64,000 nt of DNA from Cylindrotheca closterium (GCA_933822405.4 CAKOGP040002158.1:1-64000); one strand, 5' to 3'. Counted from the first letter of the stretch, positions 8,143-17,924 are shown. Notes: generated by a model not told the origin, from the letters alone. Numbers and translations are program-made.

Positions 8143-11001
8143 TCAAACTCTCATGGCTACACCAATCACAATGAGCACTCCCAAAACTCCAATCACTCCA
8201 TAAAAGGCGTTCAACGTAGATTCCGACTCTCCATTATTGAAGATCTCGTGGTACCAAAAGATACCCAGATTAATCTGATACCAAGCCAATGCAAGTAGCC
8301 CTACTCCCAGCAAACGGTGAAGCCCTTCCCACAACTTGCGAGCACAGCTCTTCTCGCCAGCCGGTGGAGGGGTACTTTTGTTGCCTTGTTCGTCATCATT
8401 GGGTTCAGGCTTGGGAGGAAGGTGCGGGCGCATGATCCCATTCGCTGCTTGAACAATGCCAAAGATCAATACCAAAAGACCAATCAAACGATGGCCATCA
8501 GAAAAGTCACTATTAAAGTGATCGGCGCTCAAGCTTGCCGGAGTCTCCTTGTTTAGAGCCGCAATTGCAACTGACACGCTAGCAATGGTCAATACGATCA
8601 CCAGGGTCTGCAGAATACGGTGAATCTGAAACCAGATGCCCTCTCCGGGTATGTACTTGCGGAACAAACCGGCCAAAATCGCCAAAGGACACATTACGCC
8701 CCAAGCAATGGCAGCCAGCCAGCCGTGAACAACCCACAGCGAATTGTCTCGTGATGCAACTACCTTTCCAGACAAGCTGAAAGATCCACGGACAGAGTGA
8801 AAGCCCAATATATTGGAGGATCCGTGTGCGGCAATGAAAATGTTTTCTCCCACGCGATTGATCGGGACCTCGCCATCTTCCACCAGAATCTTAGTATAAG
8901 TCAATGTCGTAAATCCGTTGGCTTGCGTAATGGCCGCATTGACCAAGGTCTGCTGGTCGTCTGGCATGGGGGTAACACCCGACAAGTCTCCTGACTTGGA
9001 GCTGAGAGAATACTTCTTGACTTCTCCCGTCGCAGGGATTCCAATGACAGCATCGGATCCAATCATGAGTCCAGTTTCACTGGCCCCCACACCGACCCAG
9101 GCAGTGACGGGGGCAGTATACGTGACAGTGATACTATCTTTGCCACCAGTGTTTGGATCGTCAAAGGTGAACAAGTAACCAAGGGTAGATCCTTCCAACG
9201 CTCCTCGAAGTTCCAATATATCTGCCCCTGGTGGGTTGGTTGGAGCGGCGAAAGGAGCTGCTGCTGTTGGCGCTTCAGTTCTGCCTTCCTCCACAATCAC
9301 ACCAAAGCTTCCGTACAGACGATGAAAGGAAGGCCCGGCAGAAGTACCGCAAGCACCAATGAAATTATTGCTTCGCCCATCGGCATGAACATACAATGCT
9401 TCATTTTCCACGTTGGCAGTAGTAGTTGCTCCAGTTGGAAAAATCGGAATGGTATAACGCATAGTCGTCCGATCATTGGCAAAGCTGATTTGCGGGTCGA
9501 TCAAAGTCTGTTCGGGAAGCGCAGTGACGCCTTCGACGCCACGAGCTTCCAAAAACACTTCAATGGGAGGGCTTGACAATTCTGGAAATCCAGTAACGGC
9601 CTTTGCGGGAATCATGACTCCAAATTGACTGACCCCCACACCGACCCAAACGTTGCCTGGGCAACTGTATTCAATGGTAATTGTATCTGCTCCATCCGCC
9701 ATGACATCGTTGCGATTGAGACGATACTGAAATGTCGCCTCGGCTAGAACCCCAGTCAGCGCAACTTTTCGAAATTCAACTTCTGGTGGTGGGGTAGGGT
9801 CTTTGACAGTGACACCAAAACTTCCGTACAGACGATGAAATGATTGACCAGCAGTGGTACCGCAAGCACCAATAAAATTGGTGTTGGTAGTGCCATCGGC
9901 ACGAATGTCAAATACTTCGTCTTGTGCTGCATTTATTAATGGCAGAGTATACAACAAAGTCGTTCGATCATTGGCAAAACTGATTTGTGGATCGATCAAA
10001 GTTTGCTCGTCGTCTGGAAGAGCATTGACGCTTTCGACGTAACGACCTTCCATAAAGTATTGTTGCACTGGTGTGGATTCGTCCGGAAATCCACGGACCG
10101 ACTTGGAAGGGACCATGGCTCCAAATTGACTGACGCCCACACCTGCCCAAACATTGCCGGGACAAGTGAATTCAATAGTGATGGTGTCTGCTCCATCCGC
10201 CATGACATCGTTGCGATTGAGATGGTACCGGAAGGTTGCTTCTGACAGCAAGCCAGCCAATGGAACTTCTTCAAAGTCGAGTGAAACAGGGGTTGGATTT
10301 GGTGCTGTAACTACTGGAGCATATGTTGGCGCTTGACCATCCGTAGGTGCAGCCACTGGAGCATCTGTCGGGGCTGGCACTGCCGTAGCTGGTGCATCTA
10401 TAGGTGTTGCATCCGTAGGGGCAGGTACTGGAGCTTCTGTGGGAGCTAGAGTAGGGGCGTCCGAAGGTATTGGGAGTGACAGAGTGATGACTGTAGATCC
10501 ATATCCTTGATGGAATTCGAACGTATTGCTAGACCCAAAGGCTGCAATGAAAATATTACTGCCGTTGCCATTGATGGTAAGCTCTCCGTCCTCCACAAGA
10601 AGCTTGGTGTAAGTCAGTATTGTAATACCGCCCGATTGTGAAAAGGTTGCGTTGTACAGAGTTCGTGATTGCGGCAACTCCGTAATGGCAGAGGTAGACC
10701 TGTCACTTAATTTGTATTTGCGAATGGACCGTTCCTCAGGTTTGGCAATCACCGCTTCGCTATTGATCATGCTCCCAGTGAGGCTGACGCCAACAGCAAG
10801 CCAGCAGCGTCGTGGGACAGTGTATCGAATAGTGATAGAGTCTCGTCCACCGGTAAGCTCATCCTCTGGGTTGAGTCGGTACTCTAACGTAGATCCTGCC
10901 AATCTTCCTGTGAGACTGACGCTCTCAAACTCAGCCGAGGCAAGCTTTACGTTGAAAGAAACTGCGGCAATCAAAATCAGCAAGTTGGTTATTCGATGCA
11001 T
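8143..11001 (-). CDS. Four-DOMON cytochrome b561 membrane protein
   Basis: A protein of 952 residues is read from the ATG at 11001. An ATG 27 bp upstream would add nine charged residues before the signal peptide, so I prefer 11001. Order: signal peptide (1-24); DOMON 1 (about 25-180); short Pro-Thr linker; DOMON 2 (about 250-405); DOMON 3 (about 410-575); DOMON 4 (about 595-745); cytochrome b561 domain (about 750-950). The b561 part shows four conserved His (VHGWLAA, QIHRILQ, DGHRLIG, LHRLLGV) and five or six membrane helices. Every DOMON keeps candidate haem ligands Met (GAMVPSK, GLMIGSD) and His (FHRLYGS, FHSVRGS). The family moves electrons across membranes, in plants for ascorbate-linked ferric reduction. 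Compared with paralogues, one missing base near the 3' end makes it stop at GVAMRV, three residues short. Confidence 0.9.
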   Translation of the reverse strand: MHRITNLLILIAAVSFNVKLASAEFESVSLTGRLAGSTLEYRLNPEDELTGGRDSITIRYTVPRRCWLAVGVSLTGSMINSEAVIAKPEERSIRKYKLSDRSTSAITELPQSRTLYNATFSQSGGITILTYTKLLVEDGELTINGNGSNIFIAAFGSSNTFEFHQGYGSTVITLSLPIPSDAPTLAPTEAPVPAPTDATPIDAPATAVPAPTDAPVAAPTDGQAPTYAPVVTAPNPTPVSLDFEEVPLAGLLSEATFRYHLNRNDVMADGADTITIEFTCPGNVWAGVGVSQFGAMVPSKSVRGFPDESTPVQQYFMEGRYVESVNALPDDEQTLIDPQISFANDRTTLLYTLPLINAAQDEVFDIRADGTTNTNFIGACGTTAGQSFHRLYGSFGVTVKDPTPPPEVEFRKVALTGVLAEATFQYRLNRNDVMADGADTITIEYSCPGNVWVGVGVSQFGVMIPAKAVTGFPELSSPPIEVFLEARGVEGVTALPEQTLIDPQISFANDRTTMRYTIPIFPTGATTTANVENEALYVHADGRSNNFIGACGTSAGPSFHRLYGSFGVIVEEGRTEAPTAAAPFAAPTNPPGADILELRGALEGSTLGYLFTFDDPNTGGKDSITVTYTAPVTAWVGVGASETGLMIGSDAVIGIPATGEVKKYSLSSKSGDLSGVTPMPDDQQTLVNAAITQANGFTTLTYTKILVEDGEVPINRVGENIFIAAHGSSNILGFHSVRGSFSLSGKVVASRDNSLWVVHGWLAAIAWGVMCPLAILAGLFRKYIPGEGIWFQIHRILQTLVIVLTIASVSVAIAALNKETPASLSADHFNSDFSDGHRLIGLLVLIFGIVQAANGIMRPHLPPKPEPNDDEQGNKSTPPPAGEKSCARKLWEGLHRLLGVGLLALAWYQINLGIFWYHEIFNNGESESTLNAFYGVIGVLGVLIVIGVAMRV

Positions 11002-11697
11002 TCTATATTTCCCTGATAACTTCTTCACTGGGTGGTGTGTGGTGAATTGGAAAGCTCAGCATAGTAGCGGATTGGCGTTGACAAGATCGAAAAGCATCAT
11101 CATGCATTTTCGATACCCTATTATAAAAAATATGCTGACGCGTTCTTCATATACGAGTAAAAGAAACCGACCTGGCGACAACTAAGGTGTCACTGCGACA
11201 TATCTAGAATTTTTCCAAAATGAGGTATTATTAAAAAAATACAGTTTGTTATATTTGAAAATGAGACGCTACTGTACAGGTACCAAGCGTAATACCATAC
11301 TACTGATACTATTGTAGGATACTATGATATGTATTGATCTTTTCCTTTCACTCGCACTCTTTGGACAGTTGAAGAATCAATTCAACCATGATAAGTTGAA
11401 GAACGACTGACTGACAAAAATCCACCAATGATGATGTCCTTCTAATGACTCCTATACTACTATCATCTTGAGTCCTTCTTGCAGATCGAGGATGACTCCA
11501 ATGAATGGCCTGGGCATGGGCCATCTCCTTACACAAACTCCGAAAGTGTGCGATGGAACTACGAGGGACGTGGAAACTATTTGTTCCAATCAGTCCATCT
11601 GACACAAAGGAAATAAATCTGTTACTTTGCATTATCGTGGTAACAACTGCCAGGCACTTTACATACTTGATCTTTTGTTAAAAGCTCTCTGAAATTA
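11002..11697. other. Intergenic region between the four-DOMON and first two-DOMON genes
   Basis: No gene. The left part is the promoter of the four-DOMON gene with the dyad at 11188-11200. The right part is 3' flank that matches 13829-14400: CTTTGGACAGTTGAAGAATC near 11358 and near 13839, and TTACTTTGCATTATC near 11620 and near 14366. The tandem duplication therefore included the spacers. Confidence 0.65.
11188..11200 (-). promoter_or_regulatory. Conserved upstream dyad TGTCACTGCGACA
   Basis: About 190 bp upstream of the start at 11001. A CCTGGCG box lies 15-20 bp to its left, as it does at the site near 13646. Confidence 0.35.
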
Positions 11698-13443
11698 TCA
11701 TCCCATCAAAACTCTCATGGCTACACCAATCACAATGAGCACTCCCAAAACTCCAATCACTCCATAAAAGGCGTTCAATGTAGATTCCGACTCTCCATTA
11801 TTGAAGATCTCGTGGTACCAAAAGATACCCAGCTTAATCTGATACCAGGTCAATGCAAGTAGCCCTACTCCCAGCAAGCGGTGAAGCACTTCCCAGAACT
11901 TGCGAGTACCGCTCTTCTCGCCAGCCGGTGGAGGGGTACTTTTGTTGCCTTGTTCGTCATCATTGGGTTCAGGCTTGGGAGGAAGGTGCGGGCGCATGAT
12001 CCCATTCGCTGCTTGAACAATGCCAAAGATCAATACCAAAAGACCAATCAAACGATGGCCATCAGAAAAGTCACTATTAAAGTGATCGGCGCTCAAGCTT
12101 GCCGGAGTCTCCTTGTTTAGAGCCGCAATTGCAACTGACACGCTAGCAATGGTCAATACGATCACCAGGGTCTGTAGAACGCGGTGAATCTGAAACCAGA
12201 TGCCCTCTCCGGGTATGTACTTGCGGAACAAACCGGCCAAAATCGCCAAAGGACACATTACGCCCCAAGCAATGGCAGCCAGCCAGCCATGAACCACCCA
12301 TAGCGAGTTGTCTCGTTCAATCACCTTGCCAGATAAGCTAAACGATCCGCGGACAGAGTGATAGCCAAGAGTATTGGAGCTTCCGTGTGCGGCAACGAAG
12401 ATATTGTCTCCCACGCGATTGATCGGGACCTCGCCATCTTCAACCAAAATCTTGGTATAAGTCAATGTCGTAAATCCATTGGCTTGTGTAATGCCCACAT
12501 TGACCAGGGTTTGCTGGTCATCTGGCATGACACTCACGCCGGGTGTGGTCTTGGCATTGAGCGAATACTTCTTCACTTCACCCGTGGAAGGAAGGCCAAT
12601 GATGGCAGTGGATCCCAGCATGAAACCGGATTCACTGGCCCCCACACCGACCCAGGCAGTGACGGGGGCAGTATACGTGACAGTGATACTATCTTTGTCA
12701 CCAGTGTTGGGATCGCCAAAGGTGAACTGGTAACTCAAGCTAGAACCCTGCAAGTCTCCCGTAAGCTCCAAAACATCTGCTCCTGGTGGGTTCGTGGGAG
12801 CTTCAAAGGGAGCCGCCGTGGTGGGAGGATTGGTGGGAACAGGGGCTGCTGTGGTGGGCGGCGGTGTGGGACTGGCATCGGGTCCAGGATTAGATCCATC
12901 ATCCAAGGTAACAGCTTGAGATCCAAAGCCTTGATGGTATGAAAACGTGTTGCTAGATCCAAAGGCGGCAATAAAGGTGTTGCTGGCAGCTGCCGTAATG
13001 GTGAATTCTCCATCTTCCACGAGTAGCTTGGTAAATGTCAAGACAGTATTGCCGCCAGTCTGTTGTAAACTTGGATTGATGAGGGTTTGGTTGGGTTGCT
13101 CACTAATAGCACCAGCACCCCTGGCGGTTATTTTGTATTTGCGCACCGAATTGTTGTCGTCAGGCTTGCCAATCACCACTTCGCCGTTGGGCATGGTTCC
13201 AGCAGGATTGACGCCCACAGCAAGCCAGCTAGTTTGCGGGACGGTGTAACGAACAGTAATAGTGTCTTGGCCACTGGCATTTGGATCGGCAAGGTTGATT
13301 TGGGTTTCCAAGGTTGCTCCTGTCAAAGATCCTGCGAGACTGACACTTGTAAAGGCAGCTGAAGCAAGCTTAACGTTCAAACAAAAGGCGGCAACAATGA
13401 GGAGCAGCCATCCTCTTTTCAGCAAGTTGGTGAATGGATGCAT
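11698..13443 (-). CDS. Two-DOMON cytochrome b561 membrane protein
   Basis: The product has 581 residues. Signal peptide 1-29 (KRGWLLLIVAAFCLNVKLAS), DOMON 1 (about 30-185), Pro-Thr linker (about 190-215), DOMON 2 (about 218-370), then cytochrome b561 (about 380-580) with its four His. Both DOMON domains keep a candidate haem-ligand Met (GTMPNGE, GFMLGST) and His (YHQGFGS, YHSVRGS). The gene looks chimeric. Its first 1.1 kb appears identical to the gene at 16211-17920, while its b561 part is nearly identical to that of the four-DOMON gene (8143-8740) and unlike that of 16211-17920. The role expected from the family is electron transfer across the plasma membrane. Confidence 0.9.
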   Translation of the reverse strand: MHPFTNLLKRGWLLLIVAAFCLNVKLASAAFTSVSLAGSLTGATLETQINLADPNASGQDTITVRYTVPQTSWLAVGVNPAGTMPNGEVVIGKPDDNNSVRKYKITARGAGAISEQPNQTLINPSLQQTGGNTVLTFTKLLVEDGEFTITAAASNTFIAAFGSSNTFSYHQGFGSQAVTLDDGSNPGPDASPTPPPTTAAPVPTNPPTTAAPFEAPTNPPGADVLELTGDLQGSSLSYQFTFGDPNTGDKDSITVTYTAPVTAWVGVGASESGFMLGSTAIIGLPSTGEVKKYSLNAKTTPGVSVMPDDQQTLVNVGITQANGFTTLTYTKILVEDGEVPINRVGDNIFVAAHGSSNTLGYHSVRGSFSLSGKVIERDNSLWVVHGWLAAIAWGVMCPLAILAGLFRKYIPGEGIWFQIHRVLQTLVIVLTIASVSVAIAALNKETPASLSADHFNSDFSDGHRLIGLLVLIFGIVQAANGIMRPHLPPKPEPNDDEQGNKSTPPPAGEKSGTRKFWEVLHRLLGVGLLALTWYQIKLGIFWYHEIFNNGESESTLNAFYGVIGVLGVLIVIGVAMRVLMG

Positions 13444-13447
13444 GATG
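12329..13447. repeat. 1,119-bp block shared with 16806-17924 (copy 1)
   Basis: Every stretch compared is the same at a constant offset of 4,477 bp, in all frames. The block begins at the DOMON/b561 junction and ends four bases past the start codon, so it covers the signal peptide and both DOMON domains. It looks like a recent gene-conversion or duplication tract. Confidence 0.9.
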
Positions 13448-14455
13448 CAATCTCGCTATTAGCTTCTTAACTGGATTTGGTGGTGAATTGGAAAGCTCAA
13501 TAGCGATGTGTTGTGGACAAGATCGAAAAGTATGAAAGAACGTCAAGAAACCACCCGAGCAGTGTTTCGACATCCAGATGACAATAAGACACATATTTTC
13601 GAATTCTTGGGCAGAAACCTTGACCTGGCGCCAACTCTTTTATTGTGTCAGTGCGACAAAAAAGAATTTTTCAAAAATGAGGAGGTGACCATTTGCATAA
13701 AATATATTGTCACATCAAACTGTTGCAGCAGGTGCAGGCATAGCAAGCATAATTCGAGTTTGTATCCAACAAAAAAACGAGGTATTATTCTATTACTATT
13801 ATTGGATCCTATGATTTGAAACCATTTCACTCGCATTCTTTGGACAGTTGAAGAATCGATCCAACGATTGAAAGTTGAGGAACGGCTCACGACAATCCAG
13901 CACCACCGATGAGGGATGACATGATGAGGACTCCTATGTATTCTCTTGAGTCCTTCTTGAAGAACGACGGTGACTACAATATATGGCTTCGACATCTCGT
14001 TCTAATTGCAATTTTGTTTCGATACGAGTATCCTCAGAATGTACAGGAACTACGGGGGATGTAAAAAATCTGGTTTTGCTCGTTCGTAGTATTATCTACT
14101 GTTTAGACTCGAACTGCCCCGACACTGTTAGCATCTCTAAAAGTGTCACTTCAGAGCTTAACCCATGAAGTGCCTGCTCGTCTAAACGATTTGGTTCACC
14201 GCTGAAGCATTGTCACCGATGGCGGATTGTTCCCCATTGAAAATGGACCACAAATGCAAACCAGCCGTATGCACTCCATCGTCATGTCCTCTCCCATAGC
14301 AGCAAGGCTGCTTTCAAACATTATAGTTTCAATCAGTCCGTTTGACACCTAAGGAAATATATCTGTTACTTTGCATTATCATGGTAACAACTGCCAGGCA
14401 CTTTCTATTTTTATCCTTAGTAACGGACTCTCCACTGGACTCTCCTCTGGCATCA
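13444..14455. other. Intergenic region between two DOMON-b561 genes
   Basis: No gene is supported. The left 220 bp are the promoter of the two-DOMON gene (dyad at 13646-13658). The rest resembles the 3' flank seen at 11340-11690, with extra unmatched sequence at about 14020-14330. Confidence 0.55.
13646..13658 (-). promoter_or_regulatory. Conserved upstream dyad TGTCAGTGCGACA
   Basis: About 205 bp upstream of the start at 13443. One base differs from the 11188 site, and the CCTGGCG box is again nearby (13624-13630). Confidence 0.35.
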
Positions 14456-15631
14456 TCAGCCCATCAAAACTCTCATGGCTACACCAATCACAATGAGCGC
14501 TCCCAAAACTCCAATCACTCCGTAAAAGGCGTTCAACGTAGATTCCGAATCCCCATTATTGAAGATCTCGTGGTACCAGACGATACCCAGATCAACCTGA
14601 TACCAGGCCAATGCAAGTAGCCCTACTCCCAGCAAACGGTGAAGCACTTCCCACAACTTTCGCGCAACACTCTTCTCGCCGGCCGGTGGAGGTGTACTTT
14701 GGTTGCCTTCTTCGTCATCATCGGGTTCAGGCTTGGAAGGAAGGTGCGGGCGTATGCTTCCGTTGGCTGCTTGTCCAATGCCAAAGATCAATACCAAAAG
14801 GCCAATCAAACGATGACCATCAGAAAAATCGCTGCTAAAGTGATTGGCGCTCAAGCTTGCTGGAGTCTCTTTGTTGAGAGCCGCAATCGCGACAGCCACG
14901 CTAGCAATGGTCAATACAATCACCAGGGTCTGCAGAATGCGGTGAATCTGATACCAGGTGCCCTGTCCTGGAATGTACTTGCGGAATAAGCCGGCCAAAA
15001 TCGCCAAAGGGCACATCACTCCCCAAGCAATCGCAGCCAGCCAGCCGTGAACTACCCACAATGAGTCGTCTCGTTCAATTACCTTTCCAGACAAGCTAAA
15101 GGATCCGCGGGCGGAGTGATAACCCAGTGTGCTGGACGGTCCGTGAGCGGCAATGAAAATGTTTTCTCCCACGCGATTGATTGGTATCTCGCCATCTTCG
15201 ACCAGAATCTTGGTATAGGTTAGAGTTGTAAACCCGTTGGCTTGCGTAATGGCCGCATTGACCAAGGTCTGCTTGTCGTCTGGCATGGGTTTAACATCCG
15301 ACAAGGCCAAGGAAGTGAGAGAATACTTCTTGACTTCTCCAGTATCAGGGATTCCAATGACAGCATCGGATCCAATCATGAGTCCAGTTTCACTAGTACC
15401 CACACTGACCCATCCAGTGACGGGGGTAGTGTAGGTAACAGTAATACTATCTTTGCCACCAGTGTTAGGATCGTCAAAAGTGAACAAGTAAGCAAGGGTG
15501 GATCCTTTCAAACCTCCGGTAAGTTCCAAGATACTACTATCCGCTCCTGGTGGGTTTGTGGGAGCGGCGAAAGGAGCGGCGGCAATTACAAGCCATCCTA
15601 ACATCATCAAATTGGTGACTCGAGGATACAT
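14456..15631 (-). CDS. Single-DOMON cytochrome b561 membrane protein
   Basis: The product has 391 residues. A short signal peptide (TNLMMLGWLVIAAAPFA) runs straight into an APTNPPGAD linker, one DOMON domain (about 32-185) and a b561 domain (about 195-390) with its four His. The DOMON is closest to the membrane-proximal DOMON of the four-DOMON gene (GLMIGSDAVIG is shared) and keeps the candidate ligands Met and His. It looks like the same gene with its outer DOMON domains removed, the signal peptide being joined at the PFAAPTNPP linker. Expected role: transmembrane electron transfer, with an unknown donor and acceptor. Confidence 0.9.
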   Translation of the reverse strand: MYPRVTNLMMLGWLVIAAAPFAAPTNPPGADSSILELTGGLKGSTLAYLFTFDDPNTGGKDSITVTYTTPVTGWVSVGTSETGLMIGSDAVIGIPDTGEVKKYSLTSLALSDVKPMPDDKQTLVNAAITQANGFTTLTYTKILVEDGEIPINRVGENIFIAAHGPSSTLGYHSARGSFSLSGKVIERDDSLWVVHGWLAAIAWGVMCPLAILAGLFRKYIPGQGTWYQIHRILQTLVIVLTIASVAVAIAALNKETPASLSANHFSSDFSDGHRLIGLLVLIFGIGQAANGSIRPHLPSKPEPDDDEEGNQSTPPPAGEKSVARKLWEVLHRLLGVGLLALAWYQVDLGIVWYHEIFNNGDSESTLNAFYGVIGVLGALIVIGVAMRVLMG

Positions 15632-16210
15632 GATACAAACTCAGTTACTTTACTGAACTATGCGGTGAGGTGAGCCTTGGCAAAATATTTGGCAAGCCAA
15701 AAAATGGGAGAAACTACCTGCTGGTCAGGGATAGAAACAAATGCGAATCATATATATCTGATTGACAGACTCACTCCTTGTCTATATGAAAATAAATCGA
15801 CATCGCTACCAAAACACCAGGTACGATATCATTGTTATTATTGTTGTACAGCTTTCACTGGTCATGGATGGAAAATGCGAATCCGCTTGCGTCTATTTTG
15901 TCGTTGACTTTTGTGAAATCATATGACGACAGGAGCTTTTATATGTGTCACTGCGACAAAAGAGAATTTCTCCAACAAAATGAGATGGTATGATACTTTG
16001 CAATACCGGTGCACGGTAATAATATACGGGACTTGTAGATCGGTCTGCATCCAAACTGTAGGTATTAGGTACACGTAGGTAGAGGGTAGGTAGGTATTCT
16101 AATAATACTATTGTACTATGATATGTGTTTATCTTTCTATTTCACTATTTGAACGGTTGAAGAATGAATCCATCCATCCATAGACCCATCAATAAATATA
16201 TTATATTGCT
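15632..16210. other. Intergenic region upstream of the single-DOMON gene
   Basis: No gene. It holds the dyad at 15946-15958, an AATACCGGTGC palindrome-like stretch near 16003, and GTAGGTA-type short repeats near 16070-16095. Confidence 0.5.
15946..15958 (-). promoter_or_regulatory. Conserved upstream dyad TGTCACTGCGACA
   Basis: Identical to the 11188 site, but about 315 bp upstream of its start (15631), farther than in the other three. The flanking AGAGAATTTCTCCAA resembles that at 13660. Confidence 0.35.
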
Positions 16211-17920
16211 TCAATCACCACCACACATTATTTTCAATGAAATGGCCATCAAAATGATAAATGCAAAAATCCCCATCACTGCGTAAAAGACAGATGCAGT
16301 AGGTTCCTGGTTTCCATTGTCAAAGATCTCGTGATACCAAAAGATTCCCAAATCAATCTGATACCAAGCCAACAAAAGGAGCGCTGTCCCCAACAACCGG
16401 TGCAGTACTTCCCACACCTTGCGTTTTGTGCTCATTTTTTCGTCGTCGCTCTCGGGAAGGTGCGGCCGTAAGACTCCACCCGTCACTTGGAATATGGCCA
16501 CAATCAATACCGCCAAACCAATCGTCCGATGACTATCGCTAAAATCTGGTTGGAAATGACCGGCACTCGAATTGTCTGGTGTGTCTTGGTTCAAGGCGAC
16601 AATGGCAATGATGATTGCTATTAGCGTGAGCAACACTACTAAGGATTGCAAGGTGCGATGAATCTCATACCACATGCTTGGTCCACCAGGAATCCATTTT
16701 CGGAGGAGGCCTGCCAAAATGGCTAGAGGACAAATGACACCCCACGCGACATAGGCCAAGCAACCGTGAGCAATCCACAAGGAGTTGTCTCTTCCCACTG
16801 CCTTTCCAGATAAGCTAAACGATCCGCGGACAGAGTGATAGCCAAGAGTATTGGAGCTTCCGTGTGCGGCAACGAAGATATTGTCTCCCACGCGATTGAT
16901 CGGGACCTCGCCATCTTCAACCAAAATCTTGGTATAAGTCAATGTCGTAAATCCATTGGCTTGTGTAATGCCCACATTGACCAGGGTTTGCTGGTCATCT
17001 GGCATGACACTCACGCCGGGTGTGGTCTTGGCATTGAGCGAATACTTCTTCACTTCACCCGTGGAAGGAAGGCCAATGATGGCAGTGGATCCCAGCATGA
17101 AACCGGATTCACTGGCCCCCACACCGACCCAGGCAGTGACGGGGGCAGTATACGTGACAGTGATACTATCTTTGTCACCAGTGTTGGGATCGCCAAAGGT
17201 GAACTGGTAACTCAAGCTAGAACCCTGCAAGTCTCCCGTAAGCTCCAAAACATCTGCTCCTGGTGGGTTCGTGGGAGCTTCAAAGGGAGCCGCCGTGGTG
17301 GGAGGATTGGTGGGAACAGGGGCTGCTGTGGTGGGCGGCGGTGTGGGACTGGCATCGGGTCCAGGATTAGATCCATCATCCAAGGTAACAGCTTGAGATC
17401 CAAAGCCTTGATGGTATGAAAACGTGTTGCTAGATCCAAAGGCGGCAATAAAGGTGTTGCTGGCAGCTGCCGTAATGGTGAATTCTCCATCTTCCACGAG
17501 TAGCTTGGTAAATGTCAAGACAGTATTGCCGCCAGTCTGTTGTAAACTTGGATTGATGAGGGTTTGGTTGGGTTGCTCACTAATAGCACCAGCACCCCTG
17601 GCGGTTATTTTGTATTTGCGCACCGAATTGTTGTCGTCAGGCTTGCCAATCACCACTTCGCCGTTGGGCATGGTTCCAGCAGGATTGACGCCCACAGCAA
17701 GCCAGCTAGTTTGCGGGACGGTGTAACGAACAGTAATAGTGTCTTGGCCACTGGCATTTGGATCGGCAAGGTTGATTTGGGTTTCCAAGGTTGCTCCTGT
17801 CAAAGATCCTGCGAGACTGACACTTGTAAAGGCAGCTGAAGCAAGCTTAACGTTCAAACAAAAGGCGGCAACAATGAGGAGCAGCCATCCTCTTTTCAGC
17901 AAGTTGGTGAATGGATGCAT
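16211..17920 (-). CDS. Two-DOMON cytochrome b561 membrane protein, divergent b561 domain
   Basis: I place the start at 17920 (569 residues), directly before the signal peptide. The frame continues upstream to another ATG at 18088, but that would put 56 hydrophilic residues before the signal sequence. Signal peptide and both DOMON domains are the same as in the gene at 11698-13443. From the junction on, the b561 domain is different: SLWIAHGCLAYVAWG, EIHRTLQS, DSHRTIG and LHRLLGT keep the four His, but the loop after HPHLPE-like residues is short and lacks the Gly-Asn-Lys-Pro insert of the paralogues. Its upstream region lacks the conserved dyad, so control probably differs from the rest of the array. 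Confidence 0.9.
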   Translation of the reverse strand: MHPFTNLLKRGWLLLIVAAFCLNVKLASAAFTSVSLAGSLTGATLETQINLADPNASGQDTITVRYTVPQTSWLAVGVNPAGTMPNGEVVIGKPDDNNSVRKYKITARGAGAISEQPNQTLINPSLQQTGGNTVLTFTKLLVEDGEFTITAAASNTFIAAFGSSNTFSYHQGFGSQAVTLDDGSNPGPDASPTPPPTTAAPVPTNPPTTAAPFEAPTNPPGADVLELTGDLQGSSLSYQFTFGDPNTGDKDSITVTYTAPVTAWVGVGASESGFMLGSTAIIGLPSTGEVKKYSLNAKTTPGVSVMPDDQQTLVNVGITQANGFTTLTYTKILVEDGEVPINRVGDNIFVAAHGSSNTLGYHSVRGSFSLSGKAVGRDNSLWIAHGCLAYVAWGVICPLAILAGLLRKWIPGGPSMWYEIHRTLQSLVVLLTLIAIIIAIVALNQDTPDNSSAGHFQPDFSDSHRTIGLAVLIVAIFQVTGGVLRPHLPESDDEKMSTKRKVWEVLHRLLGTALLLLAWYQIDLGIFWYHEIFDNGNQEPTASVFYAVMGIFAFIILMAISLKIMCGGD

Positions 17921-17924
17921 GATG
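16806..17924. repeat. 1,119-bp block shared with 12329-13447 (copy 2)
   Basis: Second copy of the signal-peptide plus two-DOMON module. The sequences diverge immediately outside the block on both sides, in the b561 coding part and in the promoter. Confidence 0.9.

Noticed and set aside
12358..12942. A 194-residue plus-strand frame present also at 16835-17419.
   Set aside because: Its repeat is explained by the duplicated DOMON block on the minus strand; no domain is seen in the plus-strand reading.
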